Shown: positions 11,385-25,872, counted from the stretch's first letter. The stretch is 64,000 bases of DNA from Lichina pygmaea (GCA_963422465.1 OY730171.1:682001-746000), one strand, 5' to 3'. The notes: generated by a model not told the origin, from the sequence alone. Numbers and translations: made by a program.

Positions 11385-12195
11385 TCTTACTTCGGCGCCC
11401 CTCTTACTGTACTTCCATGCCCCCCCCTCGCTTAGTTCGGTACATACACTTTGCCGGGCCACTCTTGACTCCACCTCACCGGGAGAGATACCTCATTTTT
11501 GCGGTGTGTCATAACTCTTGACAGCACCACACAGCAAGTTGTTTTGGCCAGAATTTTTCTAAAGCTATCCAGTCCTTAAAATAAACAGTTTGCTATACAG
11601 CGGTATATTAACAGGTTCTGGATTCTAATCCTTTGAGTGACTTTTCTTGAGGTGTGGAGACTGCTGTGGCTGTCTGAGGCATGTTGCTTACCATGCCTCC
11701 CTCTTACTGTACTTCAATGCCCTCCTCGGCTAAGGGTACGTACATGGATACCTACGAGTACACTGCACCCAGCCGGGCCACCTAAGCCTAAGTACTTCTC
11801 AAAGTTGACCAGGATACAGGTGTCATGACTCTTGGAGGTATCACACAGCACACATTTCTCGGTCGCATCATTATTCTTGTCGCATCCAGTGCCTAGCTCT
11901 ACGTGACTTCAGTCAGACTTTGATTTTGATGTCGTTCATGGCATTTTTGGGGGTATGGAGACTCCATCAGCTGTGTGGAATCAGGGGCATGGGAGGCTGA
12001 CTTGCCAATAGTTCTGGAGTACGTAACGTACCCATAAGTACTTACTGTATGCTCCCTAAGGATCTTCGCTAATTTTGAGGTACCCTGGTACGTACCCTTA
12101 GCTGAGGGGGGCATTGAAGTACGGAAGTAAGGAGGGGGGCATGGTAAGCGAAAAGTTGCATAGAGGGGGCATCGCATTAATCATCCGAAGTAAGA
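11385..12195. mobile_element. TA-flanked short DNA element with internal tandem duplication
   Basis: Ends TCTTACTTCGG and CCGAAGTAAGA are inverted and flanked by TA (11383-11384 and 12196-12197), as in Tc1/mariner-type insertions. Inside, a segment of about 300 bp occurs twice in direct orientation (about 11397-11690 and 11690-12000). Its leading part, with CCCTCTTACTGTACTTC and ATGCCC, reappears inverted at about 12092-12157. There is no coding capacity. It may be one element with an internal duplication or two nested relatives. Confidence 0.5.
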
Positions 12196-12211
12196 TACAT
12201 GCATATACAAG

Positions 12212-12345
12212 TATGCTGGAGCTACGAGGCAATAGCCTGCTCTGAGAGGGGAGAAGATGACAATGATTGAGGCTATATAGGCCCCTATCTAGCTGACCAA
12301 CACAAATGACTAAGCCAGGCCAGCCCTGGCCCTGCGGCCGCAACA
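12212..12345 (+). repeat. dispersed repeat, copy 1
   Basis: The stretch beginning ATGCTGGAGCTACGAGGC and running to a GCCGCAAC end matches, with scattered changes, the stretch at 25873-26003. Shared blocks include AGCCTGCTC, GAGAGGGGAGA and GCCCTGGCCCTGC/GCCCTAGCCCTGC. It could be the end of an unrecognised element. Confidence 0.55.
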
Positions 12346-13612
12346 ATGTAGAGAGGGACCGTAGTAATTGTCCGTATTTTGTTTTTGTATATCACATCAT
12401 CCTACTCACTCCAACTTACCAAACAATCTCTATTTTTCTTCTTGTCTCTTTGAGACCACTGTTCACAATTAGATTATCATAGACAATTGGAAGTTTTGAT
12501 ATAGAAGTGGAGGGCAGTACCGGTAGAGCACAGCACAGTATATCCAGCGAGGTCAACAAGACTATCCTGTCAAAACACACTACATGTACAGTACGTAAAC
12601 AGAGTACAGGCAAACAGTGGCCATCTCCCGACCAGTGAGTGATTGCTGTACTTACATACAACAGAGTCCATGTGGTTCACTGGCCCTGCTCTGGTCCAGA
12701 CCTGTGGCCTTGCGCGCAGCATGTTCTCATGTGGCGAAAGATCCAGATCCAACACTTGTCAGGCTCCATACAGTACGGTATGTACCGTACGTAGAGGGAG
12801 GCCGAGAGACTTACGAGTAGGTCGCCGATGGAGCTACCGGTAGGCAGTACTTCGTAGCACTAGCCACTCGTGATAGTTGCCTGAAGGTGGAGTGGGGAGT
12901 TACAAAGTTACGGTACGAAGGATGTTGGAAGTACATACATACAGTACCCCTATCAAGCACATGTATACAGGTATGTAATTATGTACTCCGTACTTCCGTA
13001 CTCCGTACCGTACTGTGGAGGTATTATGATACGGTAATTAGTCATGTAGGATTTGCGTCCTGCAAAAGTCATGAGTACCAGCAGATGTTTGTTGGGATTT
13101 CAACACTGCCGAGGTCCAATCTCGGGAAGGACTACGGCGGGCTGCAGAGCAGGGACCGAACAGGTGTTGAATTCGTGTATATAGCGAGTTCTTCTTCCTA
13201 GAGAAATTGATAACGGCTCTTCCCTGCCTCCCAGCTCCAACAATGTTCATCGTAGCCCATCTACTCTCTGATCACGATGGGAAGGAGAAAGATACGGACT
13301 GATGTGTCTTGGTGTAGCTCGACCGCTGTGTCTCGAGTTCTCTCAACTTTAGTGGCAATAGCAATGGCACAAGCTCGTAGTTGGTATATCCCAATCTCTC
13401 ATCAAATGAACAGAGGAAGACATATAGAGCAGGAAATCGCTTTACGTGCCTCTCTTACGGCCCATCTCTTGGTTTCGTCACCGTCGTTTGTACGTACTAA
13501 GTGCACCACGTCGTCATCATGCTCTATATTAGCTGGTGAGCGGTATCTGATACCGGTAGAGCTAGTGCCGCATTCTTTGCGATAGGCAGGGAGCAAAGTA
13601 GCATTTCCACCA
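12346..13612. other. gene-free stretch downstream of phosphoglucomutase
   Basis: No gene is supported. Dense GTAC-type words occur at about 12770-12800 and 12960-13025. A TATATAG lies at about 13179, but no gene follows it. Confidence 0.45.
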
Positions 13613-16244
<2,632 letters not shown>

Positions 16245-16923
16245 TCATGACGTTCCGAAAAATTGTTCCTTGTAGTATCTGGCCTCTTCAATGCTTTCCA
16301 GGATATCTGTCTGGGCTTCGTGGACCTCACTTTTTTTCGGGGCGTCTTGGAGGATCGAATCTGAAGCCCATCTACGGGCCGCTTCTTTGAGCGTGCTGAC
16401 ATCGAAGATTCGGTAGTGGAGATGCTCGAGGATCTTGACAAAAGGCTCCCTTGACAGGAAGGCCCGGTCGGCGTGAATCGAGTTTCCAGACAACAGTGCG
16501 ATCCGAGGTGACGGCACATAAGTTTTGATGTACTCGAGGAGGCTCGCCGCTGCCTGCTCCGGTGTCGTTGTCGATTGCAGGGCCGCTTCGATCAGGCCTG
16601 TCGAGTTGTGGGTCCGGAGGCACCAGTCGCTCATCTTGTCCAGCGTCTCCTTCGAATGCCGGACCACGGCCGTCCAACCGCTGGGGTCCAGGATGTTCAG
16701 ATCATGGTCTGTCACGAAGCAGGCCAGCTGGATGATCGAGTCGACGTTGGGATCGAGTCCCGTCATCTGTCGTCACAACACGAAGCCGCGGTCTCAGTCA
16801 TCATGCTCGACCAGACCGGAGCCAAAGTCGGCCCGCACGTCTGAGATGATCCATTGACAGCTCCTGACGACCTACCTCACAATCTAGCCATACCAACGGA
16901 GCTGTCGACCGTGAGAGTGCCAT
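16245..16923 (-). CDS. oligoribonuclease (REX2/REXO2 type)
   Basis: This 3'-5' exonuclease degrades two- to five-nucleotide RNA remnants; eukaryotic homologues act mainly in mitochondria. Two exons on the minus strand (16923-16876 and 16766-16245) give 189 residues. The DEDDh signature is clear. Splicing joins VWLDCE to MTGLDP, making the first acidic motif. A later aspartate lies in the GNSIHADRAFL region, and the last motif HEAQTDILESIEEARYY gives H-x4-D. The 109-nt intron splits the first motif exactly. An in-frame upstream ATG at 17010 would add 29 residues rich in Arg and Lys (MFLVWQILRRKQPQRSGQR...), resembling a mitochondrial presequence. I annotate the shorter form, but the longer one may be the mitochondrial product. 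Confidence 0.93.
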
Positions 16924-17806
16924 CGAGGGCCACGCTCGAGCCAATTTAATAGCCCTTTGGCCTGAGCGCTGTGGCTGCTTCCTCCTTAGGATCTGCCAAA
17001 CCAAGAACAATCACGCGGCACTGACAAACTGGCCAATTTTCCCGTGTAATGGCGGTCGTCCTTCGCTTTCGCCCTCGGAGTGAAGCAACGGCGGAGGGCT
17101 TTTACCCTGGGATCTTGGAGATTTAACTCGTAAGTACGTTATGTGCTGTGGTGGGAGAGGGAATAGCATGGTAACTCTACGGTACAATTGAGCCTACTGC
17201 TAAGCGTACCATTACCACTACAGGAATGGCATCAACGCCATCATCCACTGCGGTTTTCCACCCGACCTTTTCCTTGGTGATTCTCCGCCTGATCGTACCT
17301 GTAACCGTAAGTACGGAGGTACAGACGGTGGGGCGACAGAGGTCTAGACCGCGGCTGCTCCCGACTAAAGCTTTACGGTAGTTGATATGTATTATTAATC
17401 AGATATCACCGGATGTCACATACCGCGGCAGTACGCAGGAACGAAGGTACTACGTACAGTATACTTCCGTACGTAGTACGAGTATGTAGTTACGTAGTTG
17501 TCCGTTGAAATATGTTGAGGTCACATGACTCAGTCGTTTTCTACAGCCCTCTGTCGTGAGTGCTACGAAACTTAAAAGTTATGACTTGATTTGTACTATG
17601 TCACTCCACCCCACTGTACTTCCGTACGGAGTACCGTATTGTGCTGTCATTCAAGCACGGGGTGGATATACCAGATCCCAAGAGAGTTCTCGTAAGTTGT
17701 GAGAATAGCACTTACGAACCCCCACTATATCGCCCTAGTCCAACTCGTACGAGTACGTCCACCTCTCACTTTGGCCACGCTCCCCACGACAAAAATCTCC
17801 CCAAGC
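16924..17806. other. divergent intergenic region
   Basis: This lies between the oligoribonuclease (minus) and the nuclease-like gene (plus) and should hold both promoters. GTAC-type words cluster at about 17440-17500 and 17620-17640. No further gene was found. Confidence 0.5.
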
Positions 17807-18979
17807 ATGGCACCACCGAAGGCTGATACCCTTCAAGACGCATATAAAATTCTTTCGCGGAAGACGAAGCAGAGATCACCAGAAATTTGCGAGTGGTTTG
17901 AGGAAGCGTGGCAAGATGTAATGGAAGGGGTGGATCCTCCACCTTCTGTACGATAGCTTCCTTGTCACCTATCATTAGATGAGGTCATCTGAGAGGATGG
18001 GCTAACGGTCTTGTGATTGGTACAGCTCGCAGCTGGGGATTTGACTGTGCCAGACGTCTGTAATATCTTCTCGTTGCGATTCACCGAAGATCCGCGTGTC
18101 TGGCGTCTGCGGGAGTCTGAGATGACTCCACTCCCCTCCTTGCTAGGTACGTCACCAGTCAAAGACTTGTAAAGTATTCAAAGTTGACGTATCTCTAGTG
18201 GAAATGATGAATGTCTTCTCGCGGCTCTCCGGCATCGATAACCACTACAACGAAGCGCTGGCTCGTGATCGGATCAACATGATCTTCATGATCCCGATGG
18301 ATCTAGAACTGCAAGCCATACGACCTGGGCTAACCGAGCCAGCATCCTCCCCCGCAGACCTCGCTCCACTTGCGACCACTTCGGAGCGTTCAAGCACGCC
18401 GGTTCGTCTGACTGTGCGATTCGAAACCTATCTTAAGCGTCGTGTCACCTATCAAGGAAAACAAAGACTCTTACAAGGTAGGGCTGATTACAGTCTGTGG
18501 TATGATCAAGACGACCCTATCGGAACAAACCTCGTACTGGTGGAGGCCAAGAAGAAGGGATGTCGGGTTCAGGCTGAAGGTCAGCTTGTTGCGTATATGG
18601 GTGAGTAGACATTGTGGTTTACAATCATCGTGTTTAGTATTGCTCTATCGACCTTTCTTAACACTTGTCTACCTTTAGGGATGGTACATAGTGCGAGACA
18701 GGAGCAGGGGAAAGATAACACTGTTGTGTATGGGATCACAACAGATAGCGATGAGTTCAGGTTTTTCCGGATCACCAACAACAGCGAGGTACAACTATCA
18801 TCTAAACATAGTGATCATAGGTACATCAGTCGATGATGGGCTGACACCTATTTTAGCTCACTCGGAGTCTTGTGTACACATGGGAGGACGGACAAGAGAG
18901 CGAGATTGTCAGCTATGTCCGTCTCATCGTGCGAGCTGCCATCATGTCCTCGCCATTCAACATCGCCTCTGAAATCTAG
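17807..18979 (+). CDS. PD-(D/E)XK nuclease-like fungal protein
   Basis: Five exons (17807-17947, 18026-18146, 18199-18600, 18679-18788, 18857-18979) close in frame and give 298 residues. No signal peptide or membrane segment is seen. The core resembles the PD-(D/E)XK restriction-like fold: D184 in GRADYSLWYD, then E203-x-K205 in LVLVEAKKKG, followed by a Gln-rich helix (VQAEGQLVAYMG) and strands VYGITTDSDEFRFFRITN. Related fungal proteins are known as uncharacterised families, some lineage-specific. Whether it cuts DNA is unknown. An alternative 67-nt splice near the end (18938-19004) could replace the last residues with an acidic, charged tail read from about 19005 and ending near 19270 after one more intron. 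It starts beside a repeat-rich flank, which fits an accessory gene. Confidence 0.68.
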
Positions 18980-20602
18980 TCCGGAGCGACAACAGGCTCT
19001 AGATACCTTCCGAGACATCGAACAGTCGAAGCGCTTTGATTTCGGCTTTGCATCCTCCAGCTGGATGACCAAGAGGAAGAACATGCAGGAGGATGGGGAC
19101 TCTGGAGAGAAAGATGACATCAATATCGAGGAGAATGAGAAAGAAGAAGAGACTGGTTTGACAGTGGTATGGGAACCTTTGCTCAACCTGCCATGCTTAT
19201 TTCCAGACACTAACATTATTCTAGGCAGATCTTGCTATAGGTGACACACCATCCCGGCCACCATGACCAATGTGATCAAGTATGATCTGTGTAGCGGAAG
19301 GCTATCTCGGGTACAGCCGAAGCATGTCTTTACAGAGGAGATAGATGATGGTGTACATACGTAGCTAAGAGCTAGCTGACAAGCTATATGAGTGGCTCAT
19401 AAGTCTTGTGGGACCTAGAGGTCTTGTGGTGACAGCTGGGTCATTTCAAGTCCTAGGGCTACAAAAAAACGCATTGCCTTAACAGCGAAAAACTGGCACA
19501 ATGGGCTTGCAGTATAGTAGCGATGTAGCTGGCACAGTGTAGGTAGAACCCTGGCGTAGCTGTAGCAATTCCGAGGGAAAGTGGAGTGATGATTGTGCAC
19601 AGTTGTGTTGTACGTAGCTGTTGCACCTTAGTTGTGCAACCTGACATGGCCTTCCTTGAGACTTTCTGTACGTACGAGTATGCACTCTGCAAGTCTGTAG
19701 AGGTAGGAGGACGGCAATGTCCCGAGAACTACGGTAATTCACATGGTCAGGTTGTGAGGAAGCCATCACACTTTGTATACTAGAGTTCTATTGCTTGATA
19801 TCTCTTCTATACGGTATGTGCTACTCTACGGACCGTACTCTGTACATACATTCAAGTTTGAGATGATTTCGACAGAGGTATTCAAATTTTTCTTTCCAGA
19901 CAATTCTTTGGGACCCTCCCTCCTAGGAACGCCACAGCGCATGCGCCACCTGCGCCACAAAAAGAAGGTTCCAGCCAGGCACCTTGAATTTGCCCTGTTA
20001 CTGTACGGAGTACTACACTTTAGTATAAGTATCTATTGAGAAGCCAGGAGCACGTACTGACGTGCGGGAGGTACGTACCAAGCCTTATGTAATGTCTTAC
20101 CGGTACTACCCCCTCATACCCCTGATCCTTGTACATCAGTTGCGAGAGGCGCGGTAGTCACTAACTAAGCGTACAAGCCGGGGCAGTCAGCGGGGGCAGT
20201 GAGTGATCGGTGGGGTTGCGGTTGTGGAGCAGTCAGATCAGCGGTCAGCGGCCAGCAGTGATGTGACTGGTTGGAACAGGGTACGGGGGTACAGGGGTGT
20301 ACTTGTCTTACAGTGAGAAGACAGGCCAAATTCTAAGTACACAGGTCCAGAGGGGTATATCCTAGGAAGGGGGGTAATTTCAGGGAAGTTTTTGCATAGT
20401 GGGGTACGTAAGTACATACGTACTCCGTATACCCGAGGATCTGTCGGTTTTCTGGAAGGAGTCGTTGCATGCTTAGTCGGATATCAACCGTCACGTGCTC
20501 TGATACAGTCAGCGTCCCCCTCTCATTTGCTGTCACGTCACTTATTTGGAGCAGAGTTTCTTCCCTGCCGATCTCTCCGTGCTCTTCCAACTCGTGCAAC
20601 TG
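18980..20602. other. gene-free stretch; first part may be an alternative 3' coding tail
   Basis: From 19005 to about 19150 an open, strongly charged frame (KKRNM..., then GEKDDINIEENEKEEE) continues. It can be joined through a GT-AG intron (about 19167-19225) to a short ending at about 19270. This suggests either an alternative C terminus of the preceding gene or an older one. The rest is AT-richer intergenic DNA with GTACGTA words and no gene. A CACGTG box lies at about 20492 and a CACGTCA at about 20535. Confidence 0.4.
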
Positions 20603-20609
20603 TATAAAT
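20603..20609 (+). promoter_or_regulatory. TATA-like box upstream of RCF2
   Basis: TATAAAT lies 168 bp before the start codon at 20771, downstream of a CACGTG box near 20492. This spacing is compatible with a leader of about 130 nt. It is a weak motif call. Confidence 0.35.
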
Positions 20610-20770
20610 GGCCAGTAACCAAGCTTGCCATCAATATCGAGCTCTCTTTACCAAGGTGATTTGTGGCTCATCCATGTTTTCAGCAAATTGAAGCAGTCTC
20701 AATTGCTGAGAGAGTATCTGATGTTTGATGCCCACCGTAGCGCTTTATAGAGTCAACCTAGTCACCAACC

Positions 20771-22171
20771 ATGAAGATCATCACGTACGTCTGTCCCATC
20801 AGTCTCATCTTCCTAAGGCTTGCTCTCCAAGCTGGGCCTGACCATCGTGATCTGACACTGACTGCCTCGTTAATGCAGTAAAGAAGAGTACGTCTGCCGC
20901 TACGTCGCTGGTGGATGTCAAGTCCATCCACATTCAGCCCAAAAGATACATCCCATCCAATGGCTTTCTAACTCTAGGTGATAGAGAAGAAGCGCATTAT
21001 GCTACTACTGTGCGCGGAGGATTGCTGGGCGGCTTCGGTGGTCTTGCGGCGGGCCTCGGAGCGACAGTCTACTCGCACAAGCGATTTCCAGGATTTCGAT
21101 CGATGGGAGTACCCTTCAAAGTGTTTTTAGGTAGAGCTAGCCCTCTTTTTGATATCAAAGCTCTAGAGGAGCTTGAGGAGGTTTCGGGAAGGGGATATTG
21201 CAGATATCAGGGCAAAGGAATCGAGATGCATTGCTAACCGATCTCAGTAACCTCCGCGACAACATTCGGGTGCGTCTCCCGCGGAGATGATGACGCTGTC
21301 TAGCGCTGTCGATACAGTCGATTGACTTGTGCCCACAGCGGAATAATATTCGCCGATAGAGCGTCGCGCAAGTTCGAAAAGGAACGGGATCCAAGTACGT
21401 CGCACTCCCTGATCACCCCCGCCCACGCTTTGTGGAATACTAACCGGAAATTTTCCATTCAGTGAATTCATACGTCGATCGAGCGCAGCGTGAAGCCCAA
21501 GACCAGAAGCAATCGGAAAGCATATTGACAAGACTGAAGGAACTGGGCCGCGAAAACCGCTACGGCATCATTGGAGGGTCATGGGTTCTGTCGATGGCCG
21601 TCTCCCTGGCTCTCGTTTCAAGGAATCGGTACTTAACCGGGCCTCAGAAGCTCGTACAGGCTCGTGTATACGCACAGGGGCTGACTCTCGCCGTCTTCCT
21701 TGCCACGGCCGGTCTGGAGTTCCAGGATGCGAACAATAAGCAAGGGCGGTGGGAGAAAGTTCAAGTGATTGATCCCAACGATCCCGAGCACAAGAGAAAG
21801 ATAGAGATCGAGAGGCGAGTGCATAACCAGCGATATAAAGGGGAGGATCTTTGGAAAGGTATGTCCTGATCAACTCATCGTACCAGTCGGTGCAACTTCT
21901 ATCCCCATTCATCCCTACAAAAAGCACCACCACACATCCCAGAGCACTCTACCCAGATCTATATCGAGTGCTCGGATTCTCACTGGAGCTCAAAGACATG
22001 GTCGAAGCGGAAGAGCGCCGAATCCAAGAAAGAGACCAGGTCGTGCACGAAGAAGAGGAACGGCACAGGAGAGAACATGCCCGCGACCACAAGAAGCACA
22101 ACGATAGTCATCGGCGGCCTGAGAAGCCACGTCAGCAGAAAGACAATGCAGAACAACAAGCTAAGAAATGA
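20771..22171 (+). CDS. RCF2: respiratory supercomplex factor 2 (HIG1 domain)
   Basis: Rcf2 is an inner mitochondrial membrane protein that helps cytochrome c oxidase and III-IV supercomplex assembly. Seven exons (20771-20784, 20879-20887, 20985-21130, 21248-21269, 21339-21394, 21463-21858, 21996-22171) give 272 residues. The N terminus becomes MKIITKEEEEAHYATTVRGG only if a 9-nt exon is used; that matches the conserved Rcf2 start. A Gly-rich transmembrane segment (GGLLGGFGGLAAGLGATVY) comes first. The HIG1 domain follows in exon 6 (YGIIGGSWVLSMAVSLALVS and a second helix QGLTLAVFLATAGL). The tail is a highly charged predicted helix rich in Glu, Arg and His. It converges on ADE1, whose stop lies 238 bp away. 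A very short fourth exon of 22 nt is also needed. Confidence 0.9.
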
Positions 22172-22409
22172 GAGTCCCGTTACTCCTTGATTTGATTGGT
22201 GTCGATTGGAGAAGAGTGGAAGTCGGTAGACTGCTGCGCAGGAGAAGGTGAGCATCCAAGCGCGTGTGGCGAGCGGGATGATGGAAGTGTGACGGGGTGA
22301 ATTTTCTTCCTACTACCAAACCATGCCGCGGTGTGGCGTCTACATTATTGCACCCATCCATCGATGATGGTAGATGTCCGGTCAAGTCAACAGAGGTTGA
22401 CGTCCCTAG

Positions 22410-23851
22410 CTACTGTCCAGGACTGGATAACTCTGCCGAGGCCCACTGCCGACCGACGAGTCTCTTGTACACCTCCTGGTATTTCTCCTGCGTCTTCCTG
22501 ACGACCTCATCAGGCAACTCGACACCGTCACGGCCCTTGAGGTCGTTTCTGGCCAACCAGTCTAGGCCAGGGTTCGATGGAGATACGGCAACTCAGCTTC
22601 AGGCCGTACCTCATACCAACAAAAAAAATAATTTGGGGGGTGGGGGGGGTGGGGGGTGAATGTTGCTTTCTGGTCCATTTCTGTCTTCTCACCTCGCAGG
22701 TATTGCTTGTCAAAGCTCTTGGGCGTTTGTCCTACGCGGTAGCTCGCAACGGGCCAGAAACGACTGCTGTCCGGTGTCAGAACCTCGTCTACTAGAATCA
22801 CTTCGTCAGTTGCCTCGTTGAGCCCGAATTCGAACTTCGTGTCGGCGATGATGATCCCCCGCGCTATAGCGTACGCTCTTGCCTGTGGCGGTGTCATATT
22901 GTCAGCTTCTCTGCGGGATAGGTACTCGGGGAGAACAGCATGTTCGTGTGTTTCATCTCGTGTTCGCGAGATTGTCATTTTCATGTTAACTCATGACAGT
23001 ATAAAAACCTGTGCGAATTTACCTGGGCGTAGAGCTGCAGGCTTAGCTGCTCGATCCGCTTGGCGTAGTCTGCCCCAAGAATCTCGATGGCTGTTGGAGT
23101 GAGCTGTCAGTCAACAAAAGCGCCTTGTAGTCGCGGCACAATTTCCTCTTGCCTTTGTCAGGGTGGATGTTCTCATCCTTGTCTCCAACCTGTGCTTTTG
23201 TGGCTTTTGTAACGTAAGTCGGCCATAGGAGTCTACCTCATACCGCTTGCAGTCGGCAGAGGACAGACTGTGACATACATGGCGTGTAGATTGGCTTCTC
23301 AAACTCTTCACTCTCCTGGAGTTTCCTTCCGTCCGGTCCTGAAACCAGCATGCCGTGCACGGTACCGTTCTGGCTATACTCCTTCCACGCGCTGCCGGTG
23401 ATGTAGCCTCGCACAATGGCCTCGATCGGGAACACTTTCAGGCGCCGGACCTGCATACTACGCCGTTGCAGCTTGCCGAGAAGCTCTGGTGGTAGATTGT
23501 CGTCCTGTAGTCTTGCCGGTAGGGCGAGAGAGACATAGTGCGTCCGCAGATCCGGTATCAGGGACTGCAGCGTCGTGAACCAGTGTACGGAGAGAGCGGT
23601 CAACAGAGCACCTTTCTCTGGTATGCCCTATCAGGGACTCTCGTTGTGATCAGAACAGGGTTCCTGAAAAGAACAGTGGCATCGTGGACGATTACATCTT
23701 TCATGACGACATCGTATGCCGATATTCGGTCCGTCGTGACAAAAAGCAACGTCGACTCGTCGATGGCATATATGTCCCGCACTTTCCCGCTGGCAATCTT
23801 TGGCAGATATCGAGATAGATCTGTTCGGACCAGCGCTGCGTTCTGATCCAT
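22410..23851 (-). CDS. ADE1: phosphoribosylaminoimidazole-succinocarboxamide synthase
   Basis: SAICAR synthetase joins CAIR with aspartate using ATP in purine biosynthesis. Six exons on the minus strand (23851-23696, 23627-23279, 23203-23153, 23090-23023, 22882-22693, 22561-22410) give 321 residues, close to the yeast length. The glycine-rich ATP loop SGKVRDIY lies near residue 24. [18 protein letters not shown] is joined across intron 1. [14 protein letters not shown] and the signature ADTKFEFG are intact. Intron 3 (23152-23091) has a GC donor (AAAG|GCAAGA) rather than GT; without it [12 protein letters not shown] cannot be joined. The last intron carries a C-rich and T-rich tract. It is a monofunctional enzyme, as is usual in fungi. 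Confidence 0.95.
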
Positions 23852-24209
23852 CTCAATCGGTTGAAGATGGCTTGACCTGAAGCGGAAGTCGGAGTCAAGG
23901 ATACGATTTTGAATATACGAGCACTGTGTATCATCGACACGCATCAGGTAGTGAGTCTTCGCCGTTTTCTTGACGAAACAACTGTCAGTGAAGCAGTTTT
24001 TGTAGACTTGTGCTTTCTATAGTGCCCTACTATGTTGGGCGTACGTAACATACATCCCTAATGTTATCGGAGGTACACTCCCCAATACCGTAGTTTGTGA
24101 CAGGCACACCCCCTGGACACACCTGATCGTACGCCTTTACGGTCGCTAGTTACTGTCATTTGAGAAGGCCACAAGGCAAATTCATAGAGTATTGTAATCT
24201 GTAGGCCCC

Positions 24210-24350
24210 ACGGCACTCCTGGCCCTGATTCTAGCACCCACAACACCTCCAGCCCTCACAATATCTCCGGTCCTTGAGATTTCTCTAACTCCTGCCACAA
24301 CATCTCTTACCCCTGCGGTATCTCTGGCTCTTGTGATGCCTCTGCTGGCT
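24210..24350. repeat. degenerate minisatellite of about 18-21 bp period
   Basis: Imperfect units of the type ATCTCTGGCTCTTGTGATG (for example ATCTCCGGTCCTTGAGAT and ATCTCTTACCCCTGCGGT) follow one another five or six times. The repeat has no coding role that I can see. Confidence 0.5.
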
Positions 24351-25872
24351 GATCATTTTCTGCTTAACCACGATGACGACCAGGGCATCGTGGAGTCTAG
24401 TGGCCATCGTACGATGGAGTACGCACGATATATTTGTTCGACTGTGAACGCTACAGCGAGCAGCGGGAGAAGAAGATGAGTGTCACGACTGATAGATTGA
24501 TTAGAGGGAACTAGCTAATCATCTATATGCAGACACGAAGCTGATGTTTGCCTTAGAGCGACAGAAGGCTCTAGAAGGCACGAGGCGGATCCAAGGCGGG
24601 TCCATGCAGGAGTCCGCGGCACCATGCGGCAGCATCGGGATCATCGGGATCATCGGTGGCACTATGCGGCAGTAGCAGGCAGTAGCAGGATCAACATCAA
24701 ACAATATTCAGGGGGGTGTACTCCGTACCTGCAACAGACCAAAGAAGGGTATACCTCTAATAACAGTAGAGGTTTATGTTGAAGATAGTAAGGCTTATAT
24801 ACAACACGTCTTTTTTCTTCTTCGATAATCTGGTGGGTCTTGCAGCCCGCATCAGACAGAATAGTGATAGTCCTTTGCCACACCTTGTTGAGAGTGGTGG
24901 AAGGTGCGACCGAGGTGCTTCACTTAAGGCCTCAGGCTGTCTGCAAAGCTGATGCTCAGACTGGAAAAAATTCTGTGAAAAGCTCGGCATGGTATCTTGC
25001 ACCAAGCCGGAGTTAGAGGAAGTTGTCGGGGTGTGATGTAGTAGTCCCAAGTGGACTGGACAAGGTTATCAAGCCTCCAGCAGTCCATCATACTTTGAAC
25101 ACACACTTGGTAGGGGTCGGCAATAACGTAGTTCATTGCTCCCTAGCAAGAACGGACTGGCGGAAGTTGTGTCAAATTATATAAGACTTTATCACAAGGG
25201 TATCCTTCAAATCGAGAGAGGCACCACAAGGATGTTGTTAGTCAAGGAAGACTGTAGTTTGTGTATGTTCACTGTGAAGTGTTGGGAAAAGCTGGGTTTG
25301 CGATCGTGAAGATGTAGCTGAGCACAGATTGCCTGTCAGCAATCGGAATGTTGCCAGCCCCAAGCGGCATGATCAATGCCACCACCTTCCGTGCAGGTGG
25401 TCAAGTATACCAGCTGCTGGTCACTGGTTTAGACAGACGGTCAGCAAAAGAACAGTCTCTCGGTAGTTCTCTGCCTATCTTGGTGGATTGTAAACAGTTC
25501 CCTTTTGGATATCCGTCAGAAGAAAGTAAAAATAAACTAACGATGGTGAAATATTAGGTCGCTCAGGGAAGAAAGCTTCCAATAGCTGCCCGACAAACTT
25601 GACCAGAGTGACTGGGATGCCATAATGGTTTGGTTGACGTCGCAGATTCCACAGCTGGCTCGGCCAACCGTAGAGAATGTTATTCCTGTCTTGCTGGAAA
25701 ATTGTCCGGTTGAGAATGTGGTGAAGAGCTGGAAATCGTCTCATCTAGACATTCTTGGTTGCTGGAGACATTGGTGGTTGCTGGAGACATTGACACGGTA
25801 AACCGGGATAGAATAAGCAGAATCTGACACACTGAAGAGGAGAAGTAAATCTGATCAAGTTGCAAGTGGGGC

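Noticed and set aside
24757-25744. Protein-like minus-strand frames in the repeat-rich gap
   Set aside because: They are short, and I could not match them to a family or define element ends, so they are left unassigned.
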